Shown: positions 1 through 8,851 of the stretch, one piece after another
How positions within the stretch are numbered: the first letter of the stretch is position 1
Layout of the letters: each line of letters opens with the position of its first letter
From: Streptococcus mitis
GTDB taxonomy: Bacteria; Bacillota; Bacilli; Lactobacillales; Streptococcaceae
NCBI RefSeq assembly: GCF_000722705.1
Contig: NZ_JPFW01000001.1
Span: forward strand, 62,001 to 126,000
Length of the DNA stretch: 64,000 bases
Direction: 5' to 3'
The notes under the pieces: model-generated
What the model was told of the DNA's origin: nothing
Databases searched by the model: none
What the model saw: only the letters and a program-made list of their open reading frames with translations
Made by a program: the position numbers and the translations under genes

Positions 1-321
1 CGTTTCGGAAACATCGTTAAGAACTTGACAGTCTTCCCAGAAAACATGATCCGCAACATGAATTCTACTTTTGGTCTTATCTTTAGCCAACGTGCCATGT
101 TGACCTTGATTGAAAAAGGAATGACCCGTGAGCAAGCCTATGACCTGGTACAACCAAAAACAGCCTACTCTTGGGACAACCAAGTAGACTTTAAGCCACT
201 TCTTGAGGCAGATCCAGAAGTAACATCACGTCTCACACAAGAAGAAATCGATGAAATTTTCAACCCAGTTTATTACACTAAACGAGTGGATGATATCTTT
301 GAACGTCTTGGTTTAGGATAA
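1..321 (+). CDS. purB: Adenylosuccinate lyase, C-terminal end (partial)
   Basis: The open frame enters from the left edge and closes with TAA at 319-321. The visible 106 residues match the C-terminal helical region of PurB, including the stretch FPENMIRNMNSTFGLIFSQR and the ending YYTKRVDDIFERLGLG. PurB cleaves SAICAR and adenylosuccinate in purine synthesis in the cytoplasm. The catalytic part lies outside the window. In pneumococcal genomes as I remember them purB is followed by strH (exo-hexosaminidase); here a terminator and the GntR gene of the bgaC locus follow directly. The identification is firm; only the 5' part is missing. Confidence 0.95.
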   Translation, partial: RFGNIVKNLTVFPENMIRNMNSTFGLIFSQRAMLTLIEKGMTREQAYDLVQPKTAYSWDNQVDFKPLLEADPEVTSRLTQEEIDEIFNPVYYTKRVDDIFERLGLG

Positions 322-328
322 TTAAAAT

Positions 329-382
329 AAAATCGAGGTTCTATTACTCTATTTACTGGAGTAGAAGAACTTCGATTTTTTT
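329..382 (+). terminator. Rho-independent terminator of purB
   Basis: An imperfect inverted repeat runs from AAAATCGA at 329 to TTCGATTTTTT near 370-382, giving a hairpin followed by a T run, 8 nt after the purB stop. Nothing else is seen between 382 and the convergent GntR gene, apart from a short GC hairpin near 500-522 that may end the GntR transcript. Confidence 0.75.
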
Positions 383-531
383 GTTTATTAAAGCTTTTTG
401 ATAAAAAAGATTACCAATATTTTAGTAAAATTTCAACAAATTTAATCTATCTTAACTTACATATAGAAAATACATTTTTAATGTCATCCAACAAGCATAG
501 AAAAAGCCCAAGCAAGGCTCAGGATTTCTTC

Positions 532-1248
532 TTAATGATCACGGTCACATGAAATGAATTTAATCTTGTAGTAATCCGCTCGTTTATATGTTTCGCTGTA
601 TGCGAGAACCTGACCAGTAGACTCTAACTTAGTAGTCTTGGTTTGTAAAACGGTTGGAAATTGCTCATCGACCCCTAGGACCGAAGCCGCATGTTCTGGA
701 GTTGGAAATGCTATTTCATTGATTTCTTCAAAATGTTCATCATTCATATGAATGTGGTAATCCAATTTGAAACGGTTATAGATAGAGCTATAATATTCAA
801 GATTTGGATAATTTGCGTTGATGTATTGTTCTGGAATGTAAGATGTGTGGTAGATGTATACGACACCATTCGTTTCGCGTATACGTTCAATCTTGTAGTA
901 GAACTGATCACCACGTAGTCCAAGTTTTTCTAAGTAGTTTAATTTGTTGCCACGTTCAATAGAAAGGACAGTAACTTTATCATCTTTAGTTTCAAAAACT
1001 TCTACATCTGAAAACTCTACGAGTTTATGTTTGCGTGCGCGTGAAACGAATGTACCCTTTCCTTGTTGACGGACAATATAGCCATCTTTGGCAAGGTCGT
1101 TTAAGGCGCGGACAACGGTTATAGAACTCACATCATACATTGCAATCAATTCTGCTTCAGTGTAGAATTTATCTCCACTGGCAAATTGACCAGAAATGAT
1201 TTTGTTCTTCAACTCATCTTTAATATATTGATACTTTGGAATTGCCAT
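532..1248 (-). CDS. bgaR: GntR-family regulator with UTRA domain (BgaR-like)
   Basis: This 238-aa protein has an N-terminal GntR winged helix-turn-helix (about residues 5-70; IPKYQYIKDELKNKI, then SITVVRALNDLAKDGYIVRQQGKGTF) and a C-terminal UTRA ligand domain of the HutC/TreR type (about 90-235). I start it at ATG 1248 because AGGTG sits 6 nt upstream; a longer in-frame version from 1290 lacks a ribosome site. Its own promoter probably uses an extended -10 (TGG-TAAAAT, complement of 1281-1286). It is divergent from bgaC and the PTS genes, so it most likely controls them, with a sugar phosphate as effector. The family is clear; the target is inferred from position. Confidence 0.85.
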   Translation of the reverse strand: MAIPKYQYIKDELKNKIISGQFASGDKFYTEAELIAMYDVSSITVVRALNDLAKDGYIVRQQGKGTFVSRARKHKLVEFSDVEVFETKDDKVTVLSIERGNKLNYLEKLGLRGDQFYYKIERIRETNGVVYIYHTSYIPEQYINANYPNLEYYSSIYNRFKLDYHIHMNDEHFEEINEIAFPTPEHAASVLGVDEQFPTVLQTKTTKLESTGQVLAYSETYKRADYYKIKFISCDRDH

Positions 1249-1565
1249 ATTTTCACCTCGATTTTCCTTTTCCACTAAAAATTTTACCATAAAATTGAAA
1301 AGAATAGTAGAGTTTTGAATAAAAAAATTAGAATAATAGGGTATAAGGTTAATTTACATCGAAATTAATAGAAAAACATACATTTTTATACATGGTTTTT
1401 AAAGTATACATTGTTATAAATTAGAGACTTTTATAAGTTTTTTGTGTAAAAGTTAGTTAAAAATGAAAAAAATTGTGAAAGCCTATTGACAAATGTAAGA
1501 TATTGAGATATATTTACTATATCAACGAATGAAAGCGTAAACTTTAATTGTCAGAAGGTAAGAAT
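1249..1565. promoter_or_regulatory. Divergent bgaR / bgaC regulatory region
   Basis: This 317-bp AT-rich gap contains the bgaR promoter (-10 complement at 1281-1286) and a strong bgaC promoter: TTGACA at 1486-1491 and TATATT at 1509-1514, 17 bp apart. A cre-like sequence TGAAAGCGTAAACT (1530-1543) matches 12 of 14 positions of the CcpA consensus TGWNANCGNTNWCA and lies just downstream of the start of transcription, where CcpA would block it. Copies of TATACAT/GTATAC around 1378-1412 could be GntR operator half sites, but I cannot define the operator. Confidence 0.65.
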
Positions 1566-3353
1566 ATGACACGATTTGAGATACGGGATGATTTTTATCT
1601 CGATGGAAAATCATTTAAGATTTTATCTGGCGCCATTCATTATTTTAGGGTTCCTCCAGAAGATTGGTATCATTCGCTCTATAATTTGAAGGCTCTTGGT
1701 TTTAATACTGTAGAGACTTATGTAGCTTGGAATTTACATGAGCCTCGTGAAGGTGAGTTTCACTTTGAAGGGGCTCAGGATTTGGAGAGATTTCTCCAGA
1801 TAGCACAAGATTTGGGTCTATATGCTATAGTTCGTCCGTCTCCCTTTATCTGTGCAGAATGGGAATTCGGAGGCTTACCAGCTTGGCTCTTAACCAAAGA
1901 CATGAGGATTCGTTCATCTGACCCAGCCTATATTGAGGCTGTCGGTCGCTACTATGACCAACTCTTGTCACGGTTGGTTCCACATTTGTTGGACAATGGT
2001 GGCAATATTCTCATGATGCAGGTTGAAAATGAGTATGGTTCTTATGGAGAAGATAAGGCTTACCTGAGAGCAATTCGACAGTTGATGGAAGAGCGTGGCG
2101 TAACCTGTCCCCTCTTTACATCAGATGGTCCATGGCGAGCTACTCTGAAAGCTGGAACTTTAATCGAAGATGATCTCTTTGTAACAGGGAACTTTGGTTC
2201 TAAGGCTCCATATAACTTTTCACAGATGCAGGAATTCTTTGATGAGCATGGCAAAAAATGGCCTCTCATGTGTATGGAGTTCTGGGATGGTTGGTTCAAT
2301 CGTTGGAAAGAGCCGATTATCACAAGGGATCCAAAAGAATTGGCAGATGCAGTTCGTGAGGTATTGGAGCAAGGTTCCATCAATCTCTACATGTTCCATG
2401 GTGGTACAAACTTTGGTTTCATGAATGGTTGCTCGGCTCGAGGGACTTTGGACCTGCCACAAGTTACATCTTATGATTACGATGCCCTTCTGGATGAAGA
2501 AGGAAATCCAACTGCCAAATATCTGGCGGTCAAGAAGATGATGGCGACACACTTCCCAGAGTATCCGCAGTTGGAACCACTCTATAAGGAAAGCATGAAA
2601 GTGGACGCTATTCCACTTGCTGAGAAAGTTTCCTTATTTGAAACATTGGATAGCTTATCTAGTCCGATAGAAAGCCTCTATCCTCAAAAGATGGAGGAGT
2701 TGGGACAAAGTTATGGCTATCTACTCTATCGTACTGAGGCAAGTTGGGATGCAGAAGAGGAACGTCTTCGTATCATCGATGGACGTGACCGTGCTCAACT
2801 CTTTGTAGATGGTCAACGGATTGCCACTCAATACCAGACAGAGATAGGAGAAGATATCTACTGTCAAGGTAATCGAAAAGGTGCTTCACAACTTGACATC
2901 TTGATTGAAAATATGGGCCGTGTCAACTATGGACATAAGTTCTTAGCTGATACGCAACGTAAGGGAATTCGGACAGGAGTTTGTAAGGATTTACACTTCT
3001 TACTTAATTGGAAGCACTATCCACTCCCACTAGACAATCCTGAGAAAATTGATTTTTCAAAAGGATGGACTCAAGGACAACCAGCCTTTTACGCTTATGA
3101 CTTTACAGTCCAAGAGCCAAAAGATACTTACCTAGACTTGTCTGAGTTTGGTAAGGGAGTTGCCTTTGTCAATGGGCAGAATCTAGGACGTTTTTGGAAC
3201 GTCGGCCCAACCCTCTCGCTTTATATTCCTCATAGTTATCTCAAGGAAGGTACCAACCGCATCATTATCTTTGAAACAGAAGGTGAATATAAAGAAGAGA
3301 TTCATTTAACTCGTAAACCTACACTAAAACACATAAAGGGGGAAAACTTATGA
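1566..3353 (+). CDS. bgaC: Beta-galactosidase, GH35 family
   Basis: BgaC is a GH35 enzyme that in pneumococcus removes terminal galactose linked beta-1,3 to N-acetylglucosamine. The 595-aa length equals the known protein. The barrel occupies roughly residues 1-320; the acid/base glutamate is in QVENEYGSYGED (about residue 155) and the nucleophile in CMEFWDGWFNRW (about 235). A jelly-roll region follows, ending in the FVNGQNLGRFWNVGP signature. No signal peptide or sorting signal is present, so a cytoplasmic role on imported disaccharide is likely, although surface location has been reported. ATG 1566 is chosen over TTG 1548 because AGAAGG precedes it. The stop overlaps the PTS IIB start by 4 nt. 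Confidence 0.95.
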   Translation: MTRFEIRDDFYLDGKSFKILSGAIHYFRVPPEDWYHSLYNLKALGFNTVETYVAWNLHEPREGEFHFEGAQDLERFLQIAQDLGLYAIVRPSPFICAEWEFGGLPAWLLTKDMRIRSSDPAYIEAVGRYYDQLLSRLVPHLLDNGGNILMMQVENEYGSYGEDKAYLRAIRQLMEERGVTCPLFTSDGPWRATLKAGTLIEDDLFVTGNFGSKAPYNFSQMQEFFDEHGKKWPLMCMEFWDGWFNRWKEPIITRDPKELADAVREVLEQGSINLYMFHGGTNFGFMNGCSARGTLDLPQVTSYDYDALLDEEGNPTAKYLAVKKMMATHFPEYPQLEPLYKESMKVDAIPLAEKVSLFETLDSLSSPIESLYPQKMEELGQSYGYLLYRTEASWDAEEERLRIIDGRDRAQLFVDGQRIATQYQTEIGEDIYCQGNRKGASQLDILIENMGRVNYGHKFLADTQRKGIRTGVCKDLHFLLNWKHYPLPLDNPEKIDFSKGWTQGQPAFYAYDFTVQEPKDTYLDLSEFGKGVAFVNGQNLGRFWNVGPTLSLYIPHSYLKEGTNRIIIFETEGEYKEEIHLTRKPTLKHIKGENL

Positions 3354-3826
3354 CAATTGTAGGATGCCGTATCGATGGACGTTTGATCCACGGACAAGTA
3401 GCCAATCTTTGGGCTGGAAAACTAAATGTTTCACGTATTATGGTTGTAGACGACGAAGTTGTCAACAACGACGTTGAAAAGAGTGGTTTGAAACTAGCGA
3501 CACCACCAGGTGTAAAATTGAGTATTTTGCCAATTGAGAAAGCGGCAGCCAATATTCTTGCTGGAAAATACGATAGCCAACGTCTCTTTATCGTGGCTCG
3601 TAAGCCAGACCGCTTCCTTGGTTTGGTAGAAGCAGGTGTACCACTTGAAACCCTTAATGTTGGGAATATGTCTCAAACACCAGAAACTCGTTCCATCACA
3701 CGTTCTATCAACGTAGTGGACAAGGATGTGGAAGATTTCCACAAACTGGCAGAAAAAGGTGTTAAACTTACTGCTCAAATGGTTCCAAATGATCCAGTTT
3801 CAGACTTTTTGAGCTTATTAAAATAG
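3350..3826 (+). CDS. gadV: PTS mannose-family IIB component
   Basis: This 158-aa protein opens with the IIB(Man) signature CRIDGRLIHGQV; the histidine at about residue 15 would accept phosphate from IIA and pass it to the sugar. It overlaps bgaC in an ATGA junction, so the two are translated together. The four PTS genes, bgaC and agaS indicate uptake of a galactose- or amino-sugar-containing disaccharide, probably Gal-beta-1,3-GlcNAc or a similar glycan fragment. The gad names are the ones I recall for this pneumococcal locus; the true substrate is inferred. Confidence 0.9.
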   Translation: MTIVGCRIDGRLIHGQVANLWAGKLNVSRIMVVDDEVVNNDVEKSGLKLATPPGVKLSILPIEKAAANILAGKYDSQRLFIVARKPDRFLGLVEAGVPLETLNVGNMSQTPETRSITRSINVVDKDVEDFHKLAEKGVKLTAQMVPNDPVSDFLSLLK

Positions 3827-3852
3827 GAAAAAATTTTTAGGAGGTCATTGTT

Positions 3853-4758
3853 ATGATACAATGGTGGCAAATTTTACTTCTCACTTTGTACTCAGCTTAT
3901 CAAATCTGTGATGAGTTGACGATCGTTTCATCTGCAGGTTCCCCTGTATTTGCTGGTTTCATTACTGGTTTAATCATGGGAGATGTGACTACTGGTCTAC
4001 TTATCGGTGGTAACTTGCAATTATTCGTTCTTGGGGTTGGTACCTTCGGTGGTGCTTCTCGTATCGACGCAACTTCTGGTGCGGTTCTTGCGACAGCTTT
4101 CTCTGTTTCGCAAGGTATCGATACAGCACTTGCGATTACAACAATCGCTGTGCCAGTAGCAGCTCTCTTGACTTACTTCGACGTTCTTGGTCGTATGACA
4201 ACTACTTTCTTCGCTCACCGTGTGGATGCAGCAATCGAACGCTTTGATTATAAAGGTATTGAACGCAACTACTTGCTTGGTGCGATTCCTTGGGCTTTAT
4301 CTCGTGCCCTTCCAGTCTTCTTCGCGCTTGCCTTTGGTGGTGCCTTTGTACAATCAGTTGTAGACTTCGTTAAAGAATACCAATGGGTTGCAGATGGTTT
4401 GACACTTGCAGGTCGTATGCTCCCAGGTCTTGGATTTGCAATCTTGCTTCGTTACCTTCCAGTTAAACGTAACCTTCACTACCTTGCTATGGGATTCGGT
4501 TTAACAGCTATGTTGACTGTTCTTTACTCATATGTAACAGGTCTTGGTGGCGCTGTTGCTGGTATCGTAGGTACTCTACCTAAAGATGTTGCTGAAAAAA
4601 TTGGTTTCGTGAACAACTTCAAAGGATTGTCTATGATTGGTATCTCTATCGTAGGTATCTTCCTTGCAGTGCTTCACTTCAAAAATAGCCAAAAAGTAGC
4701 TGTGGTAGCACCTTCTACACCATCAGAAAGTGGGGAAATCGAAGATGACGAATTCTAA
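3853..4758 (+). CDS. gadW: PTS mannose-family IIC component
   Basis: A 301-aa integral membrane permease of the EII-Sor/ManY family with about eight hydrophobic segments and the typical glycine-rich run MGDVTTGLLIGGNLQLFVLGVGTFGG near residues 45-70 (quoted in part from a well-conserved stretch). Together with IID it forms the sugar channel. It is preceded by GGAGG at 3840-3844. The last codons overlap the IID start by 14 nt, showing translational coupling. Confidence 0.9.
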   Translation: MIQWWQILLLTLYSAYQICDELTIVSSAGSPVFAGFITGLIMGDVTTGLLIGGNLQLFVLGVGTFGGASRIDATSGAVLATAFSVSQGIDTALAITTIAVPVAALLTYFDVLGRMTTTFFAHRVDAAIERFDYKGIERNYLLGAIPWALSRALPVFFALAFGGAFVQSVVDFVKEYQWVADGLTLAGRMLPGLGFAILLRYLPVKRNLHYLAMGFGLTAMLTVLYSYVTGLGGAVAGIVGTLPKDVAEKIGFVNNFKGLSMIGISIVGIFLAVLHFKNSQKVAVVAPSTPSESGEIEDDEF

Positions 4759-5569
4759 TTACAAACTTACAAAAGAAGATTTTAATCAAATCAATAAACG
4801 TAGCTTGTTTACTTTCCAATTGGGTTGGAACTACGAACGTATGCAAGCTTCTGGTTACCTTTACATGATTTTGCCTCAATTGCGTAAAATGTATGGGGAT
4901 GGAACTCCTGAATTGAAAGAAATGATGAAAGTTCATACTCAATTCTTCAATACTTCACCATTCTTCCACACCATTATCGCTGGTTTTGACCTTGCCATGG
5001 AAGAAAAAGATGGTGTAGGTTCAAAAGATGCCGTTAACGGTATCAAGACAGGTTTGATGGGACCATTCGCTCCTCTTGGAGATACTATCTTTGGTTCACT
5101 TGTACCTGCGATCATGGGATCAATCGCAGCAACTATGGCTATTGCTGGCCAACCTTGGGGTATCTTCCTTTGGATCGCAGTTGCAGTTGCTTATGACATC
5201 TTCCGTTGGAAACAGTTGGAATTTGCTTACAAAGAAGGGGTTAACCTTATCAACAACATGCAAAGTACCTTGACAGCTTTGATTGACGCTGCATCTGTAC
5301 TTGGTGTCTTCATGATGGGTGCTCTTGTAGCAACAATGATCAACTTTGAAATTTCTTACAAATGGGCAATCGGTGAGAAGATGATTGACTTCCAAGACAT
5401 CTTGAACCAAATCTTCCCACGCTTGCTTCCAGCAATCTTTACGGCCTTTATCTTCTGGTTGCTCGGTAAGAAAGGTATGAACTCTACTAAAGCTATTGGT
5501 ATTATTATCGTACTTGCTTTGGCTCTTTCTGCCTTTGGTCACTTTGCACTTGGAATGGGAGCTAAATAA
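4745..5569 (+). CDS. gadE: PTS mannose-family IID component
   Basis: A 274-aa IID protein. It shows the family pattern RSLFTFQLGWNYERMQASG near the N terminus, the amphipathic N-terminal half and two or three hydrophobic segments at the C terminus. I use ATG 4745 rather than GTG 4730, since the sequence GTGGGGA before it can serve as ribosome site and the length then matches the family. It lies inside the operon between IIC (14-nt overlap) and IIA (5-nt gap). Confidence 0.9.
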   Translation: MTNSNYKLTKEDFNQINKRSLFTFQLGWNYERMQASGYLYMILPQLRKMYGDGTPELKEMMKVHTQFFNTSPFFHTIIAGFDLAMEEKDGVGSKDAVNGIKTGLMGPFAPLGDTIFGSLVPAIMGSIAATMAIAGQPWGIFLWIAVAVAYDIFRWKQLEFAYKEGVNLINNMQSTLTALIDAASVLGVFMMGALVATMINFEISYKWAIGEKMIDFQDILNQIFPRLLPAIFTAFIFWLLGKKGMNSTKAIGIIIVLALALSAFGHFALGMGAK

Positions 5570-5574
5570 GCTTT

Positions 5575-5979
5575 ATGGTAAAATCACTAATTTTGGTGAG
5601 TCATGGTCGCTTCTGTGAAGAACTTAAAGGTAGCACTGAAATGATCATGGGTCCACAAGACAATATTCATGCAGTGGCTCTTCTTCCAGAAGACGGTCCA
5701 GAAGAATTTACTGCAAAATTTGAAGCAGCTATTGAAGGATTGGATGATTTCCTAGTCTTTGCGGATCTTCTCGGTGGAACACCATGTAACGTGGTAAGCC
5801 GTTTGATTATGGAAGGTCGTGATATTGACCTTTACGCAGGGATGAATCTTCCAATGGTGATTGAATTTATCAATGCGAGCCTTACAGGAGCAGATGCGGA
5901 CTATAGGAGCCGTGCTGCAGAAAGCATTGTGAAAGTTAATGACCTGTTAGCGGATTTCGATGATGACGAAGATGAATAA
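5575..5979 (+). CDS. gadF: PTS mannose-family IIA component
   Basis: This 134-aa soluble protein has the IIA(Man) fold signature SLILVSHGRFCEELKGS with the phosphorylatable histidine at residue 10, and the conserved DLLGGTPCNVV segment near residue 64. It takes phosphate from HPr and passes it to the IIB protein encoded at 3350. The C terminus is strongly acidic (DFDDDEDE). The stop TAA is fused to the first bases of a BOX element. Confidence 0.9.
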   Translation: MVKSLILVSHGRFCEELKGSTEMIMGPQDNIHAVALLPEDGPEEFTAKFEAAIEGLDDFLVFADLLGGTPCNVVSRLIMEGRDIDLYAGMNLPMVIEFINASLTGADADYRSRAAESIVKVNDLLADFDDDEDE

Positions 5980-6085
5980 TACTCTTCGAAAATCAAATTC
6001 AAACCACGTCAACGTTGCCTTGCCGTACTCAAGTACAGCCTGCGGCTAGTTTCCTAGTTTGCTCTTTGATTTTCATTGAGTATAC
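5979..6085 (+). repeat. BOX element (boxA-boxC)
   Basis: The sequence begins ATACTCTTCGAAAATC, contains GCCTTGCCGTA, and ends CTTTGATTTTCATTGAGTATA, which are the boxA and boxC modules of the pneumococcal BOX repeat, here without boxB. It lies directly on the IIA stop codon, between the PTS genes and agaS. Confidence 0.9.
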
Positions 6086-6131
6086 GATGTGACAACATTA
6101 AAATCGTTAGAGCATCTTATATAGAATATAC

Positions 6132-6160
6132 ATGGGAATGGGGCTTACTCCCATTCCCAT
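6132..6160 (+). other. Perfect 11-bp hairpin before agaS
   Basis: ATGGGAATGGG (6132-6142) and CCCATTCCCAT (6150-6160) form a perfect stem with a 7-nt loop. No T run follows, so it is not a standard terminator. It lies 24 nt before the agaS start and after the BOX element, and may set the ratio of agaS to PTS expression or stabilise the processed mRNA. Confidence 0.6.
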
Positions 6161-6184
6161 ATTTGATAGAAAAAGAGGAACTCA

Positions 6185-7351
6185 ATGCTACATTATACAA
6201 AAGAAGATTTGCTCGAATTGGGTGCAGAAATCACTACACGTGAAATCTACCAACAGCCTGATGTATGGAAAGAAGCTTTTGAATCTTATCAAGTACAACG
6301 TGAAGAAATTGCAGCCTTCCTGCAAGGGATTGCTGATAAACATGACTATATCAAGGTTATCTTGACAGGTGCTGGGACTTCTGCTTATGTGGGAGATACC
6401 TTGGTACCTTACTTTAAGGAAGTCTATGACGAACGCAAATGGAATTTCAATGCCATTGCGACAACAGATATCGTTGCCAATCCAGAAACTTATTTGAAAA
6501 AAGATGTGGCGACTGTCCTTGTATCTTTTGCTCGTAGTGGAAATTCACCTGAAAGTGTGGCGACTGTTGATTTGGCCAAGGCCTTGGTGGATGAGCTTTA
6601 CCAAGTGACGATTACTTGTGCAGCGGACGGGAAATTGGCTCTTCAAGCCCACGATGATGACCGCAATCTCTTGCTTTTGCAACCAGCTGCTTCCAATGAT
6701 GCTGGATTTGCCATGACTTCTAGCTTTACGTCTATGATGTTGACAGCTCTCTTGGTCTTTGATCCTACAGAATTTGCTGTGAAAGCTGAACGTTTTGAAG
6801 TTGTGTCTAGTCTTGCTCGTAAAGTCCTAGACAATGCAGAAGATGTCAAAGAGCTTGTTGACCTAGACTTTAACCGAGTCATCTACCTTGGTGCGGGTCC
6901 TTACTTTGGACTTGCTCATGAAGCTCAGCTCAAGATTTTGGAATTGACAGCTGGTCAAGTGGCGACCATGTATGAAAGCCCAGTCGGCTTCCGTCACGGT
7001 CCAAAATCTCTTATCAACGAAGATACAGTTGTTTTGATTTTTGGTACAACGACAGACTACACTCGCAAGTACGACTTGGACTTGGTTCGTGAAGTTGCTG
7101 GAGACCAGATTGCTCGTCGTGTCGTGCTTTTGAGCGATCAAGCCTTTGGTCTTGAAAATGTCAAAGAAGTGGCCCTTGGTTGTGGCGGTGTCTTGAATGA
7201 TATTTACCGTGTCTTCCCATACATCGTTTATGCCCAACTTTTTGCCCTATTGACTTCACTCAAGGTAGAAAATAAACCAGATACACCGTCTCCTACAGGT
7301 ACAGTAAACCGTGTGGTACAAGGTGTGATCATCCACGAATATCAAAAGTAA
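6185..7351 (+). CDS. agaS: SIS-domain sugar-phosphate isomerase/deaminase, AgaS type
   Basis: This 388-aa protein has two SIS domains (about residues 45-190 and 220-370). The first shows VILTGAGTSAYVGD and later SFARSGNSPESVAT, the phosphosugar-binding serine/threonine loop. It resembles GlmS isomerase domains and E. coli AgaS, which acts on galactosamine-6-phosphate. The position after a mannose-type PTS suggests it deaminates or isomerises the amino-sugar phosphate formed after BgaC cleavage. AGAGG precedes ATG 6185. The stop codon touches the next BOX element. The exact reaction is inferred. Confidence 0.88.
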   Translation: MLHYTKEDLLELGAEITTREIYQQPDVWKEAFESYQVQREEIAAFLQGIADKHDYIKVILTGAGTSAYVGDTLVPYFKEVYDERKWNFNAIATTDIVANPETYLKKDVATVLVSFARSGNSPESVATVDLAKALVDELYQVTITCAADGKLALQAHDDDRNLLLLQPAASNDAGFAMTSSFTSMMLTALLVFDPTEFAVKAERFEVVSSLARKVLDNAEDVKELVDLDFNRVIYLGAGPYFGLAHEAQLKILELTAGQVATMYESPVGFRHGPKSLINEDTVVLIFGTTTDYTRKYDLDLVREVAGDQIARRVVLLSDQAFGLENVKEVALGCGGVLNDIYRVFPYIVYAQLFALLTSLKVENKPDTPSPTGTVNRVVQGVIIHEYQK

Positions 7352-7547
7352 TACTCTTCGAAAATCTCTTCAAACCATGCTAGTGTCGCCTTGCCGTATA
7401 GATGTTACGGACTTCGTCAGTTTTATCTGCAACCTCAAAACAGTGTTTTGAGCTGACTTCGTCAGTTCTATACACAACCTCAAAGCGGTGCTTTGAGCAA
7501 CCTGCGGCTAGCTTCCTAGTTTGCTCTTTGATTTTCATTGAGTATAA
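7350..7547 (+). repeat. BOX element (A-B-B-C)
   Basis: A 198-bp BOX element: boxA (ATACTCTTCGAAAATC from 7351), two boxB-like units each containing GACTTCGTCAGTT and a CTCAAA/TTTGAG palindrome, then boxC ending TTTCATTGAGTATAA. It starts on the agaS stop codon. The rest of the gap to galM (7548-7662) holds only the galM ribosome site and a weak inverted repeat around CTATGGTTT/AAACCATAG. Confidence 0.92.
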
Positions 7548-7662
7548 GACAGTGTTTATGAATTCTTGACAAGAGGGTTTGTAAATTATCAGATAAACCA
7601 TAGATTGTCAGTAGGCTTTCTATGGTTTGTTTGCTTGAAAGAAATAGTAAAAGGAGAAGAGA

Positions 7663-8700
7663 ATGAAAGCATACACAGAGCGTGTATTTGGAAATGCTGA
7701 GGGCAAGGATGTCTTGGCCTATCGATTTGAGACGGACGGTGGTTACCAGCTTGAGGTCATGACTTATGGTGCGACCATCTTGCGTTATGTCACCCCTGAC
7801 AAGGCTGGAAATTTTGCCAATGTTATCTTGGGTTTTGATGACTTTGATAGCTATGTAGGCAATAGTCCTAAGCATGGAGCTAGCGTAGGTCCTGTGGCAG
7901 GCCGTATTGCAGGTGCGACCTTTGAGCTCAATGGTAAGACCTATGACCTTGAAGTCAATAATGCTAGCAACTGCAACCACAGTGGCTCAACAGGTTGGGA
8001 TTCTAGCTTGTTTGAACTAGTTGAAGTGAGCGATCATGGCTTGACCCTCTATACAGAGCGTACAGATGGGACAGGAGGATTTCCTGGTAATCTCAAGATT
8101 TGGATTAGCTACCACTTGGAAGACACTGGTGCTTATGAAATCAGCTACAAGGTGACGACAGATCAGGATACGCTGGTCAATCCAACCAACCATAGCTATT
8201 TCAACTTGTCTGGGGATTTCACGCAGACAATTGACCGTCATGTCTTCCAACTAAACACAGAGGGCATTTATCCAATCGCTCCTGACGGTGTTCCTGCAAA
8301 AACTCCAGATTCAAATCGTGATGTGGTCAAACACATCTACAATGGTGCTTTGTTGAAGGATATCTTTGTAGAGGAAGATGAGCAAATCCAGCTGGTATCT
8401 GGTTTGGATCATCCATTTGCTCTTCCTGCAGGTCATGACAATGCTGGTTTCCTTTATGACCAAAATTCAGGCCGCTTCTTGCTTTTCAAGACAGAGGCTC
8501 CATGTTTTGTGGTTTACACAGCAAACTTTGTGGATGAGAGTGTCATCATAGGAGGTCAGCCAATGGTACAGCACAATGGGATTTCCCTTGAAGCACAGGC
8601 CTTACCAGATGCCATTCACAGTGACCTAAAAGACCAAGTCATTCTCAAAGCAGGTCAAAACTTCACAAGTAAGACACGTTATGAGCTTGTTGTGAAATAA
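7663..8700 (+). CDS. galM: Aldose 1-epimerase (mutarotase)
   Basis: A 345-aa galactose mutarotase. Visible motifs are the substrate-binding stretch NPTNHSYFNLSG (catalytic histidine near residue 173) and GGQPMVQHNGISLEAQALPDA, which holds the catalytic glutamate near residue 308. It converts beta-D-galactose released by BgaC to the alpha form used by the Leloir pathway. AAAGGAG lies 9 nt upstream of ATG. It is last in the galactoside locus and separated from agaS by a BOX element, so it may have its own transcript. Confidence 0.93.
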   Translation: MKAYTERVFGNAEGKDVLAYRFETDGGYQLEVMTYGATILRYVTPDKAGNFANVILGFDDFDSYVGNSPKHGASVGPVAGRIAGATFELNGKTYDLEVNNASNCNHSGSTGWDSSLFELVEVSDHGLTLYTERTDGTGGFPGNLKIWISYHLEDTGAYEISYKVTTDQDTLVNPTNHSYFNLSGDFTQTIDRHVFQLNTEGIYPIAPDGVPAKTPDSNRDVVKHIYNGALLKDIFVEEDEQIQLVSGLDHPFALPAGHDNAGFLYDQNSGRFLLFKTEAPCFVVYTANFVDESVIIGGQPMVQHNGISLEAQALPDAIHSDLKDQVILKAGQNFTSKTRYELVVK

Positions 8701-8851
8701 AAGAATGAAAGCTTCTACTCTTGCAGAATAGTGATGAGTTTTTAATAGAATAGCATTAGTAGAAACAGACAAGTAGTAGAAAAATATGATATAATCAAGT
8801 ATCGAAAAGTGTCTGTCAAGATACTATTCAAATGACAAAAGGAGAAATCAG

